From Arcanobacterium haemolyticum DSM 20595 (lineage in GTDB: Bacteria > Actinomycetota > Actinomycetes > Actinomycetales > Actinomycetaceae): a stretch of DNA of 64,000 nucleotides. The notes beneath the pieces are model-generated. The model searched no databases and had not been told where the DNA came from. It saw only the letters and a list, made by a program, of their open reading frames with translations. The stretch spans positions 1,922,001 through 1,986,000 of the forward strand of contig NC_014218.1 of the NCBI RefSeq assembly GCF_000092365.1, written 5' to 3'. Of this stretch, positions 9,398 to 16,579 are shown piece by piece. Positions within the stretch are counted from its first letter, which is position 1; each line of letters opens with the position of its first letter. The position numbers and the translations under genes were made by a program.

Positions 9398-10759
9398 ATG
9401 GCACATTCACACCTTGGGATGCGAAATAATTTCAGTATCATTGCGGGGCGCCTAGCCGCCCAAACTTCCCGCCTACTTGGCCGCGGATCGGGCGGAATGA
9501 TTGGCGGCCGGGTAGCATCACGATTGAGCCCATCATTGTTGCGGGATTTGACGCGCAACATGAAGGTAGTGATTGTGACTGGCACGAATGGCAAGTCCAC
9601 AACTACACGCATGATTGCGGAGGCCTGCGCGGCTGGAGGGCTGCGGGTGGCTACGAATCGCGGCGGGGACAATATGTTGCCGGGCGTTCTGGCGGCAGTG
9701 ATGGAGGATCCGCACGCGGATGTAGCGGTGCTTGAGGTGGATGAAATGTGGGTTCCACGGGTGGCTCACAACGTATCGCCAGATGCTTTTGTTTTCTTGA
9801 ATTTGAGCCGTGACCAGCTAGATCGTGTGGGTGAGATTTCCACGATTGAAGGCCGGCTACGGGGTGCTGTGGCGGAATTTCCGGACGCGGCAGTGATTGC
9901 GAATGTGGACGATCCGTTGATGACATCGGCAGCGTGGGATTCGCACCGGCCGGTGTGGGTTGCTGCGGGCCGCGGATGGTCTGGGGATTCTCTGACAGCA
10001 CCGCGTACTGGCGGGATTATTGTGTATAACGACTCCGCCCCTGCCGCTTCCCGTGATTCGTCCGTGCCGCGTGCATCGGGTTCGGATGCTGACGTGTGGT
10101 GGCGGGCGGTTCCGCTGGAAGCGCCCGCCACCCAGGAGTCGGATTTTTCGAGGCCTACGCCTTTGTGGGCGTGGTCTAGTAACGCCGAATCTTTCCAGCC
10201 GGGTAGCCAGATGGTTGTTCATGGGCCACACGGGGATACGCCAGTTGATATTCAACTTCCAGGGCGCGCGAATCGTTCGAATGCATGCCAAGCATTGGCT
10301 GCAGCTGTGAGCTTGGGTGTTACTCCAGAGGATGCTGCGCGCGGGATTGCGGCTGTGGAGTCTGTGGCTGGCCGCTATGCGAATATGGATATCGATGGGC
10401 GCAGGGTGCGGTTGTTGTTGGCAAAAAATCCGGCTGGTTGGCAAGAGTCGTTGACTATGCTGCGTCCGGGAGCCACGATCGTCGTCGGAATCAATGGCCA
10501 GATTCCTGACGGCGTGGATTTGTCATGGCTGTGGGATGTCGATTTTTCGCGGCTTGCGGGGCGAAATGTATGGGCGTGCGGCGAACGCGGCGCTGACCTG
10601 GATGTTCGCTTGCACTACGCGGGTATTGATACGCATTTCGTTACAGATCCGGTGGAAGCATTGCTACAAACACCAACTGGAGATGTGGATGTTTTATTGA
10701 ACTACACGTCTTTCCGCGATACTCGCGCTGAGCTGCTGAAACGAGGCTACACACTATGA
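9398..10759 (+). CDS. murT: Lipid II isoglutaminyl synthase, Mur-ligase-like subunit MurT
   Basis: About 453 residues from the proposed start. With GatD it amidates the alpha-carboxyl of D-Glu in lipid II, using ATP and glutamine. A Mur-ligase P-loop is visible (VTGTNGKSTTTR), then the EVDEMW and NLSRDQLDRVGE motifs of the central domain and a C-terminal MurT domain. The N-terminal segment LAAQTSRLLGRGSGGMIGGR is typical of MurT. The Cys4 zinc ribbon described in staphylococcal and streptococcal MurT is not visible here; only three scattered cysteines occur, and the place is taken by a Ser/Ala-rich stretch around residues 215-270. The start is uncertain (9320, 9398 or 9419). The stop overlaps gatD by 4 bases. 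Confidence 0.9.
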   Translation: MAHSHLGMRNNFSIIAGRLAAQTSRLLGRGSGGMIGGRVASRLSPSLLRDLTRNMKVVIVTGTNGKSTTTRMIAEACAAGGLRVATNRGGDNMLPGVLAAVMEDPHADVAVLEVDEMWVPRVAHNVSPDAFVFLNLSRDQLDRVGEISTIEGRLRGAVAEFPDAAVIANVDDPLMTSAAWDSHRPVWVAAGRGWSGDSLTAPRTGGIIVYNDSAPAASRDSSVPRASGSDADVWWRAVPLEAPATQESDFSRPTPLWAWSSNAESFQPGSQMVVHGPHGDTPVDIQLPGRANRSNACQALAAAVSLGVTPEDAARGIAAVESVAGRYANMDIDGRRVRLLLAKNPAGWQESLTMLRPGATIVVGINGQIPDGVDLSWLWDVDFSRLAGRNVWACGERGADLDVRLHYAGIDTHFVTDPVEALLQTPTGDVDVLLNYTSFRDTRAELLKRGYTL

Positions 10760-11577
10760 CTCTTCGGATTGGGATTCTTCTTCCTGAGGTTCTTGGAACG
10801 TATGGGGATTCGGGTAACGCTGATATTTTGGCGTACAGAGCGCGGGCGCGCGGGATCGACGCCGAAATCGTCCACGTCGGCATCCACGATTCGATCCCAG
10901 AATCATTAGATATTTACACGTTAGGTGGCGGCGAAGACATTGCTCAAACGATTGCTGCACGTAAGCTGGCTGCTGATCAGGGGCTCGCACGGGCAGTGGC
11001 CTCCGGCCGGCCCGTGCTCGGCATCTGTGCCGCCTTGCAAGTTTTGGGCACATGGTATACGGACGCTCGTGGGATGCGCACGCCGGGCGCCGGCCTGCTT
11101 GACGTGATCACTCTCCCTCAAGGCCTGCGCGCGATCGGCGAACTTCGCACTGCTCCGGCGCCTGCACTGGCGGCTCACGGCGTCACGGACACACTGTATG
11201 GTTTTGAAAACCATGGCGGCGCCACCGCGTTGGGCCCGGATGCGGCCCCTCTGGGGTACGTCACGTACGGCACTGGCAACGGCGTTCCCGGCAAAGCCCC
11301 CGCTCAAACCAACGATACGCGCACCCCAGATCCGTCCGCGATTCCTGAGGCCACCCCGGAAGGTTACGTCACGTTGTTTGATGGGAAGCCTACCGACGGC
11401 ATTGTGCAAGGTTCTATTTTCGCCACCTATATGCATGGGCCAGTTTTGGCGCGCAATCCACAGTTCGCTGATATGTTGCTAGCTTTGGCAATTGGCGTGG
11501 ATGTGAAGGATCTTGCCCCGGTTCACGTGCCAAGCATTGCCGAACTTCGGACCGAACGCGAAGCATTTATTTCCTGA
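10756..11577 (+). CDS. gatD: Lipid II isoglutaminyl synthase, glutamine amidotransferase subunit GatD
   Basis: A 273-residue CobB/CobQ-type class I amidotransferase that supplies ammonia to MurT. The nucleophile is C91 in PVLGICAALQVLG and the catalytic histidine is H227 in ATYMHGP. It starts inside the murT stop (ATGA overlap), so the two subunits are translationally coupled. About residues 176-206 form a Pro/Ala/Thr-rich insertion where shorter family members have a tight loop. It is the last gene of a two-gene operon. Confidence 0.92.
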   Translation: MTLRIGILLPEVLGTYGDSGNADILAYRARARGIDAEIVHVGIHDSIPESLDIYTLGGGEDIAQTIAARKLAADQGLARAVASGRPVLGICAALQVLGTWYTDARGMRTPGAGLLDVITLPQGLRAIGELRTAPAPALAAHGVTDTLYGFENHGGATALGPDAAPLGYVTYGTGNGVPGKAPAQTNDTRTPDPSAIPEATPEGYVTLFDGKPTDGIVQGSIFATYMHGPVLARNPQFADMLLALAIGVDVKDLAPVHVPSIAELRTEREAFIS

Positions 11578-11974
11578 CAAAACGTGCGTAAACGACGTCG
11601 ATTTTATACTTCTTTATAACTTCCCCCAATGATAAAGAAGTAATCGCCGGTCGCTATCCTTTCAAATTGGAAAGAATTCTTTGCTGAACAATCACCCCAC
11701 CCAGGATCACAATCGCACCCACTAGCGGCCCAGCCCACCACACCGCGGCCGGCCCAATCTGCCAGGTTTGGCCGGCCAAATCTCCCGATTATCGGCGCTA
11801 TTTCGGCGGCACACAGCACAGCAGTTCTCTATATGAGGCTGCTGTGCAGCTGGGCGATATTCTGGCGCCGGCGCACACCCGCCAGATTCACCTGTTTCTA
11901 ACCAACTTACCACCACACCTAACCTTCTATCAGTTGACTGGCGGGCTCATGCTAGCCATGGCACCAGGGCGCTG
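11578..11974. other. Intergenic region with a possible membrane-protein remnant
   Basis: This region lies between convergent gatD and rlmC. On the minus strand around 11650-11790 one frame reads a hydrophobic stretch (GPAAVWWAGPLVGAIVILGG) ending in QQRILSNLKG and a stop, but it opens right after a stop with no start codon or ribosome site. It may be the tail of a lost membrane gene. Several GC-rich inverted repeats (GGCCGGCC, GCAGCCTCATAT..GCTGCTGTG) are also present. Nothing else is supported. Confidence 0.35.
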
Positions 11975-12046
11975 ACGAAAAAATCACCCACACGCGGCGA
12001 TAGGGCCATATATCAGCCTATCTCCGGAAATGGGTGATTTTTTCGT
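11975..12046. repeat. Palindromic repeat family A, copy 2
   Basis: The most regular of the three copies: outer arms ACGAAAAAATCACCCA / TGGGTGATTTTTTCGT match perfectly over 16 bp. The inner arms GGCGATAGGG / CCTATCTCCGG flank a CATATATC centre. It lies between the convergent gatD and rlmC genes, and its T-rich outer arms would let it act as a terminator on either strand. Confidence 0.88.
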
Positions 12047-12073
12047 AAAAACCCGCACCTATGCGGCCAGCTC

Positions 12074-13261
12074 CTACCGTTTCAACAACACAAGCGTCTC
12101 AAAATGCTTCGTATGCGGGAACATATCAACTACTTGCGCGCGTTCCACACGGTACGCCGGCATGGCCGCCACGTCCCGCGCCAACGTTTCCGCATTGCAT
12201 GAGGAGTACAAAACATAGTCCGGCCCAGATTCATTCAACCACGCACACAATTCGGGGCTGATTCCGCGCCGAGGAGGATTAACAACAACGGCCCCCGGCC
12301 TTTCCTCACCCTGTTCCGCGATCCACTCACTCACGTCAGCGGCCACAAAAGCCACACCTGGAAGATCGCGCGCCGCCACCCGAGCAGCCTCCACTGCCTG
12401 CTCCGAAACTTCCACTCCAATCACCTTGCTCGCATTCCCCAACTGAGCCAACGCCATCGCGAATCCGCCCACGCCGCAGTACAAATCCCAGGCAGAATCC
12501 ACATTCTCAAGCCATTCGGCCGCGGTAGTGTAGAGGTGCGCCGCGCATTCGGTTTGCGTTTGGAAGAACGATTGCGGGCGCACATTCAGCGTCAGTTCGC
12601 CGCCTAAGCGCATGGGCAAAACCCCGTGGTCGGTAATAAGAATTTCTTCCTCACCTTCGATGATCGCCTTGCGCTCCGGCTGCACGTTCAGCGAAACGAC
12701 GCGAATATTCGGTACCTCGCGCAACAATTCAGCACGGCGTTTGAACAAAATCCCTTGCACGCCACGGCGGCGGGCGACGAAGCGGACCATCAGTTCGCCG
12801 TCGAACGATTCGGTGATAATCACGTACTTGAGCGTGCCATGATCTGTGGCAGGCGAATACGGGTCCAGGCCGCAGGCGGTGATGAAGCGCGCGATGGACG
12901 GGATCGCGCCGCGGATTCCAGTGCTGGGAAGCGGGCAATCGCGCAGATCCACCCCGCCGCCCGCACCCAAAATCCCGAGTTTCGGCTGGTTCGCGGTGCC
13001 GGTCACAACCAGCTTGACCTTATTCCGGTAGCCTTCGATCTCCGATATAAACGGCTCCTCCCACACTCGCGCCGGGATCAGTTCGCGAGCGCGCGCCACC
13101 TTCTTCGCTACCTGTTCCGGGTATGGCACTGTGATGTCGGTGCAGGAATGGCAGCGGCCGGTGGTGAAATAATCGCAGTCCAGCAGCCCCGCGGTTTCGG
13201 GGGTTGTGGCTGGGAGGGTACGGTGTGCGGCGCGAGAAAGTGGGTGCTGAGGTTTATTCAC
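12074..13261 (-). CDS. rlmC: 23S rRNA (uracil-5-)-methyltransferase, RlmC-like
   Basis: A 395-residue SAM-dependent enzyme of the TrmA/RlmC/RlmD group, predicted to make m5U in 23S rRNA. The N-terminal iron-sulfur cysteines are in the RlmC spacing (C29, then C37-x2-C40 in YFTTGRCHSC), followed by the RlmC-type PYPEQ segment; a further Cys in DLRDCPLP could be the fourth ligand. The C-terminal Rossmann domain has the SAM loop DLYCGVGGFAM, the VVNPPRRGIS motif and the catalytic cysteine in LYSSCNAETLARD. No TRAM domain is present, which favours RlmC over RlmD. The downstream HAD hydrolase gene is divided from it by 17 bases. Confidence 0.87.
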   Translation of the reverse strand: MNKPQHPLSRAAHRTLPATTPETAGLLDCDYFTTGRCHSCTDITVPYPEQVAKKVARARELIPARVWEEPFISEIEGYRNKVKLVVTGTANQPKLGILGAGGGVDLRDCPLPSTGIRGAIPSIARFITACGLDPYSPATDHGTLKYVIITESFDGELMVRFVARRRGVQGILFKRRAELLREVPNIRVVSLNVQPERKAIIEGEEEILITDHGVLPMRLGGELTLNVRPQSFFQTQTECAAHLYTTAAEWLENVDSAWDLYCGVGGFAMALAQLGNASKVIGVEVSEQAVEAARVAARDLPGVAFVAADVSEWIAEQGEERPGAVVVNPPRRGISPELCAWLNESGPDYVLYSSCNAETLARDVAAMPAYRVERAQVVDMFPHTKHFETLVLLKR

Positions 13262-13278
13262 GCACTTAACTTTACCTC

Positions 13279-13923
13279 CTACTCGCGGCCGAGGTCTGCT
13301 CCGGCGAGGAATGCGGCGACGTCGCGTTGCGCTTGTTCGATTCCGGTGAAGTGGACGGCACGTAGGCCTGCTTCACGGGCGCCGACGACGTTCGCGTACG
13401 TATCGTCGAAGAACAGAATATCGTGGCCGGTTCCACCTAGGTGGTTGATCGCGTGGTGGTAGATGGCGTGGTCTGGTTTGGCTAGGCCCAGGTCGCATGA
13501 GAAGAATGCTGGTTCGAACAGGGTGATCCACGGCTTGTTTTCGCGTACCCAGCCTAGGTGTGTGCGTGGGATGTTGGAGAGGACTGCGGGGGCTTGGCCA
13601 TCGCGGTGCATGTGTTCTAGCCAGGCAACCATGTCAGGGTGGTGGGCGGACCAGGAATCAACATCGGCTTGTTCGGTGGCCTCAACTAGGCCTGGAATGG
13701 CACAGAAATCAGCGCCTAGGCGTTCGCCCATTGCGGCCATGTATTGTTCGAAATCTTGGGTGTTCGCATCCAACGGATCGCGCAGTTCCCGGTAGGCTAG
13801 GTCGAATTCATGCGGGTCAATACCTAGTTCGCGAATCCGGGCCGCTTCGTGAATGCCTGCCATGCCGGATTCGTTTTGGGCTTTCATAAACAAACCGAAA
13901 AGATCAAAAAGTAATCTGCGCAT
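13279..13923 (-). CDS. HAD-superfamily hydrolase
   Basis: A 214-residue protein of the size of small HAD phosphatases. Motif I is read as LLFDLFGLF, with the nucleophile Asp early in the protein and the second Asp replaced by Phe; a DxF form occurs in some HAD subgroups. Motif II is near AVLSNIPRTH, the motif III lysine is in GLAKPDHAIY and motif IV is ILFFDDTYANV. The helical cap lies between residues 15 and 95. Natural substrates are not predictable. It is upstream of rlmC on the same strand with a short gap, so cotranscription is likely. Confidence 0.8.
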   Translation of the reverse strand: MRRLLFDLFGLFMKAQNESGMAGIHEAARIRELGIDPHEFDLAYRELRDPLDANTQDFEQYMAAMGERLGADFCAIPGLVEATEQADVDSWSAHHPDMVAWLEHMHRDGQAPAVLSNIPRTHLGWVRENKPWITLFEPAFFSCDLGLAKPDHAIYHHAINHLGGTGHDILFFDDTYANVVGAREAGLRAVHFTGIEQAQRDVAAFLAGADLGRE

Positions 13924-14060
13924 GGTTCTAGTGTAGTCGAGATGGTGGGGCGGGCTCTACTACCAATTCTGCATGCCCTCACCAGAGCTTAGCTGCGCCT
14001 AGTCCGGTTCCCACCAGCACCTCAGCGTCGGTTCTATGCACATACTTATCCACGATTACA

Positions 14061-14138
14061 TACTTACGGTTCGGTAATGCTGACCATAGCCGGAATAGTG
14101 GCAAATATTGCCACTATTCTCGAAATAATCAGGACCGC
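14061..14138 (+). repeat. Palindrome-centred repeat family B, copy 1
   Basis: A 78-bp element centred on the near-perfect hairpin AATAGTGGCAA-ATA-TTGCCACTATT, flanked by conserved GGTAATGCTGACCATAG on one side and CGAAATAATCAGG on the other. An inverted copy with only a few differences lies at 59562-59638, about 45 kb away. A short reading frame opens inside it (MLTIAxIVANIATILEIIR) in both copies; in this copy the frame continues to 14322 without family resemblance. Confidence 0.85.
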
Positions 14139-14352
14139 CGGCATCGCCACTCACGATTTCGCCAGCAACCGCCAGTACCGATTGAAGCCACGGGATACCG
14201 GCGCCGCCCACGCTCCCTTAGTTTCTAGCATGACCGGAACGAGTCTATTAGGAGCCGATCTTGTTGCTGGCGAACTCATGCCTGAACTTCCATGCGGTTT
14301 CAGCATCTGGCAGGTGAAGTAATCCTCCACCGCGCTCGCCTATTATCGATTT
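14139..14352. other. Gene-free stretch between repeat families B and A
   Basis: Together with 13924-14060 on the other side of repeat B this is gene-free DNA. An open frame runs through it from the ATG at 14077 inside repeat B to 14322, but it has no ribosome site and no recognisable domain. I treat it as chance or as debris from an older insertion. Confidence 0.4.
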
Positions 14353-14430
14353 CTTACGCAAAATTCACCCACACCCGGAGATAGGCTCATATATGACCCT
14401 ATCTCCGGAAATAAGTGAGTTTTTTGTAAG
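14353..14430. repeat. Palindromic repeat family A, copy 3
   Basis: About 78 bp, with arms CAAAATTCACCCACACCCGGAG / CTCCGGAAATAAGTGAGTTTTTTG (imperfect) around GATAGG-CTCATATATGAC-CCTATC. The right arm is nearly the reverse complement of the left arm of copy 1, so copies 1 and 3 are the same element in opposite orientation. Confidence 0.87.
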
Positions 14431-14494
14431 TTCGTAAGATCACCCTGTTCTGCTAATGATAGGGTTTTAGCATCGAAACAGTGACGTTCGGAGG

Positions 14495-14751
14495 ATCAAG
14501 AAATTTCTTGACCGATTCCGCTTCGTGTCTTTGCTGGCGTTATAATACTCATCGCATCATTGAACAGTTTTTATAACGCAACAATGTTCATGGAAGCGGC
14601 CGTAGAAGGTGAGGACACCCAAGCACTATTTATCTTGGACGTGTTGGATAATCGCCTCATCTATGCTTCAACAGGAGCGTTATTGAGTGTTATCGGGCTT
14701 TTCATGTTGGGCATGGCCGCATATAACAGGTTACGCGCCGACGCGGCATAA
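14495..14751 (+). pseudogene. Broken small membrane-protein gene
   Basis: After a GGAGG motif one frame reads ATC-KKFLDRFRFVSLLAL, a typical start of a small membrane protein, but its first codon is ATC and it stops at 14543-14545. The next frame takes over with VIILIASLNSFYNATMFME and ends with a second helix (GALLSVIGLFMLGMAAY) and RLRADAA. A lost start codon plus a one-base frameshift near 14540 would explain this. A short gene starting at the TTG at 14560 cannot be excluded. No family is recognised. Confidence 0.35.
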
Positions 14752-14870
14752 AAGGTTCAGTCGGTTCTCTTTTCCAAAGGCCTTAATATTCAAAACGTTC
14801 ACTAAGACGATGGATAATATATTCCTTATTTTTTGGGTTTGTTCGCACCGGATCTGGAGCGGGCTGAAAT

Positions 14871-15704
14871 CTAGGACCGGGCGGCTTGAGGGCCTCCCTG
14901 GGTTAGGTGCCATTGTTTGGCGTACTGCGCTGGCGGGACAAAGCCCAAGCTTGAGTGCGGATGACACGTATTGTAGCGCTTTGACCACAACCTGAGGCAG
15001 TGGCTGGCGTGGGCCGGGTCGTCGAACATCTCGTCTTCGAGTAGCTCATCGCGGAGGCGGTTGTGAAACGACTCCACGAATCCGTTGTGCCATGGCCTTC
15101 CTGGTGGTATGAACGCCTCAACAGTGCCCTCCTTGGCTGCCCACTTGTTCAGCTCGTGGCTGATGAACTCAGGGCCGTTATCCATGCGCAACACTCGCGG
15201 ACGGCCACCTCTGGAGGCAGCAAGATTGCTCAACAGTTCAATGACTGACACGGCGGTAATAGACCGCCCGACCTCGAATCCCACGTGCTCACGTGTGAAC
15301 TCATCGATGACGTTGCAGATCTTAAACGTCTTACCGTGGTAGTCAGTGTCGAACTGGAAGTCCAATGCCCACACATCACCGGGACACGCAGCTGGCTCAA
15401 CCCGAGGGGTGGATAGGGGCAGACACCGCCGCTTGGGAGCCTTGCGTGGAAACACCCGCAGACCCTCCTGGCGCCATATGCGGCGCACGACATCGCGGCC
15501 GCAGTCAAACCCGGCCTCACGAGCCTTAACCCACGCGCGGCGGTAGCCCCAGCGACGATGGGATGCAGCGAAGGTCACCAACCAGCTACGCAACGAGGCG
15601 TGCTTGTCGGTGGCAGAAGGCCCGGTTGTGTGGCGTCGGGCGTTGTAGTACGCCCCGCGGGAAACCCCGACAACGCGGCATGCCAAGCGCACTGAGTACC
15701 CCAA
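14871..15704 (-). CDS. IS3-family transposase OrfB (DDE integrase domain)
   Basis: A 277-residue catalytic part with a helix-turn-helix-like HTH_21 region (residues 40-85) and an rve integrase core. The DD(35)E triad is D115 in WALDFQFDT, D175 in VLRMDNGPEF and E211 in NGFVESF. The open frame extends upstream of the listed TTG start as KILTLARKYEAIDHALS into the end of orfA, so the working protein is almost certainly an OrfAB fusion made by -1 frameshifting rather than a separate start. Confidence 0.92.
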   Translation of the reverse strand: MGYSVRLACRVVGVSRGAYYNARRHTTGPSATDKHASLRSWLVTFAASHRRWGYRRAWVKAREAGFDCGRDVVRRIWRQEGLRVFPRKAPKRRCLPLSTPRVEPAACPGDVWALDFQFDTDYHGKTFKICNVIDEFTREHVGFEVGRSITAVSVIELLSNLAASRGGRPRVLRMDNGPEFISHELNKWAAKEGTVEAFIPPGRPWHNGFVESFHNRLRDELLEDEMFDDPAHASHCLRLWSKRYNTCHPHSSLGFVPPAQYAKQWHLTQGGPQAARS

Positions 15705-15745
15705 CGATAGGGCATGGTCAATCGCTTCGTACTTGCGTGCCAGGG

Positions 15746-16027
15746 TCAGAATTTTCCCTCTGCTAACTCCCTAAGCAGCGACTTTTCGAGTTCAGCCTCC
15801 CCAAGCAACCGCTTGAGCTTCTCGTTTTCTTCCTGCAGCTCCTTGAACCGCCGTGCTTCACTGCGAGTCATGTCGCCGTACTGTCTCTGCCACCGGTGAT
15901 ACGTTGCCTCACTGATGCCAAGCTCACGGCAAACCTCTGCCACGGTGCTGCCAGATTCCTTCAAGGACCTGGCCTTGTCGAGCTTCACCACGATTTGTTC
16001 GGGTGTGTGCTTCGAGAACTTCTTCAT
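15746..16027 (-). CDS. IS3-family OrfA (HTH_Tnp_1 / leucine-zipper protein)
   Basis: A 93-residue DNA-binding subunit starting at ATG 16025-16027 (MKKFSKHTPEQ). A helix-turn-helix is visible (VAEVCRELGISEATYHRWQ), followed by a heptad-rich coiled coil (RRFKELQEENEKLKRLLGEA). Near its stop the minus strand reads GGGAAAATTC. A -1 slip on the AAAA run moves ribosomes into the orfB frame, the standard way this family makes transposase. Confidence 0.9.
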   Translation of the reverse strand: MKKFSKHTPEQIVVKLDKARSLKESGSTVAEVCRELGISEATYHRWQRQYGDMTRSEARRFKELQEENEKLKRLLGEAELEKSLLRELAEGKF

Positions 16028-16169
16028 GCTCTCCAATCTTCCTGCCCCAACCGGGGCTGTCACGGAAGACACTCTCAAGCCAGATGGTCTAGTTTTTTCA
16101 GCCCGGGCCAGATCCATGTTTGATTCGAATGGATTAATAGCTTTACGCAAAACAGTTGCGAGTTGATCG

Positions 16170-16497
16170 TTACTCCCTGTTATTTGAGAGTAAGTGCGTT
16201 AACAAATTCTGTACGTAATGGTTCTTGCCATAATCTATGCAGTGGAAGTGGACAACATTAATCTCTCCCCACAGCTCTGCTAACTGTGTAGTAAACGCAC
16301 TTTCTTGTAAGTGTTGTAAATAATTTTGATGAGCAAGTAATGCAAACTGCTGTTCTGCAGCTTCTGTGAGATCCTGGCGGGTAATAAGAATGCCCTTGCT
16401 TAGCCATCCTGTCGTTTTTCTCCAGCCTACGGGTAAATATCTTGAAAAAGGTGGAAGTGAATTTTTGTGAAATGGTCTTATGAAAAATCGTCACATA
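16170..16497 (-). pseudogene. Degenerate Fic-family protein fragment
   Basis: The minus-strand frame ending at the TAA at 16170-16172 reads GWRKTTGWLSKGILITRQD, then LTEAAEQQFALLAHQNYLQHL and TQLAELWGEINVVH. This matches the helices leading to a Fic motif (xLAELWxELNxxHPFREGNGR). After the motif His the residues are FHCIDYGKNH instead of PFREGNGRTQR, so the AMP-transfer active site is lost. The frame opens just after a TGA and has no start. The stretch is AT-richer than its neighbours and sits next to an IS, suggesting an acquired and now dead gene. The Fic assignment rests on pattern alone. Confidence 0.45.
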
Positions 16498-16579
16498 GCG
16501 GATTTTTAATCCACTCGATCGACCGTACACCAATGCTTCTTCAACATAAGCCATTTAATACCCTACTGAAGGTTACAAA

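Larger units (their letters stand above)
14850..16115 (-). mobile_element. IS3-family insertion sequence
   Basis: An approximately 1.27-kb element with two overlapping minus-strand genes and imperfect terminal inverted repeats of about 41 bp. The left end reads GGATCTGGAGCGGGCTGAAA and the reverse complement of the right end reads GGATCTGGCCCGGGCTGAAA, with shared GGCTTGAG further in. No clear target-site duplication is seen at these borders. Both genes look intact, so the element may be active. Confidence 0.75.

Noticed and set aside
14077-14322. 81-residue frame starting MLTIAGIVANIATILEIIR
   Set aside because: Its first 20 or so codons are the palindrome of repeat B, there is no ribosome site, and the rest has no family resemblance. 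The matching frame in copy 2 stops soon after the repeat.
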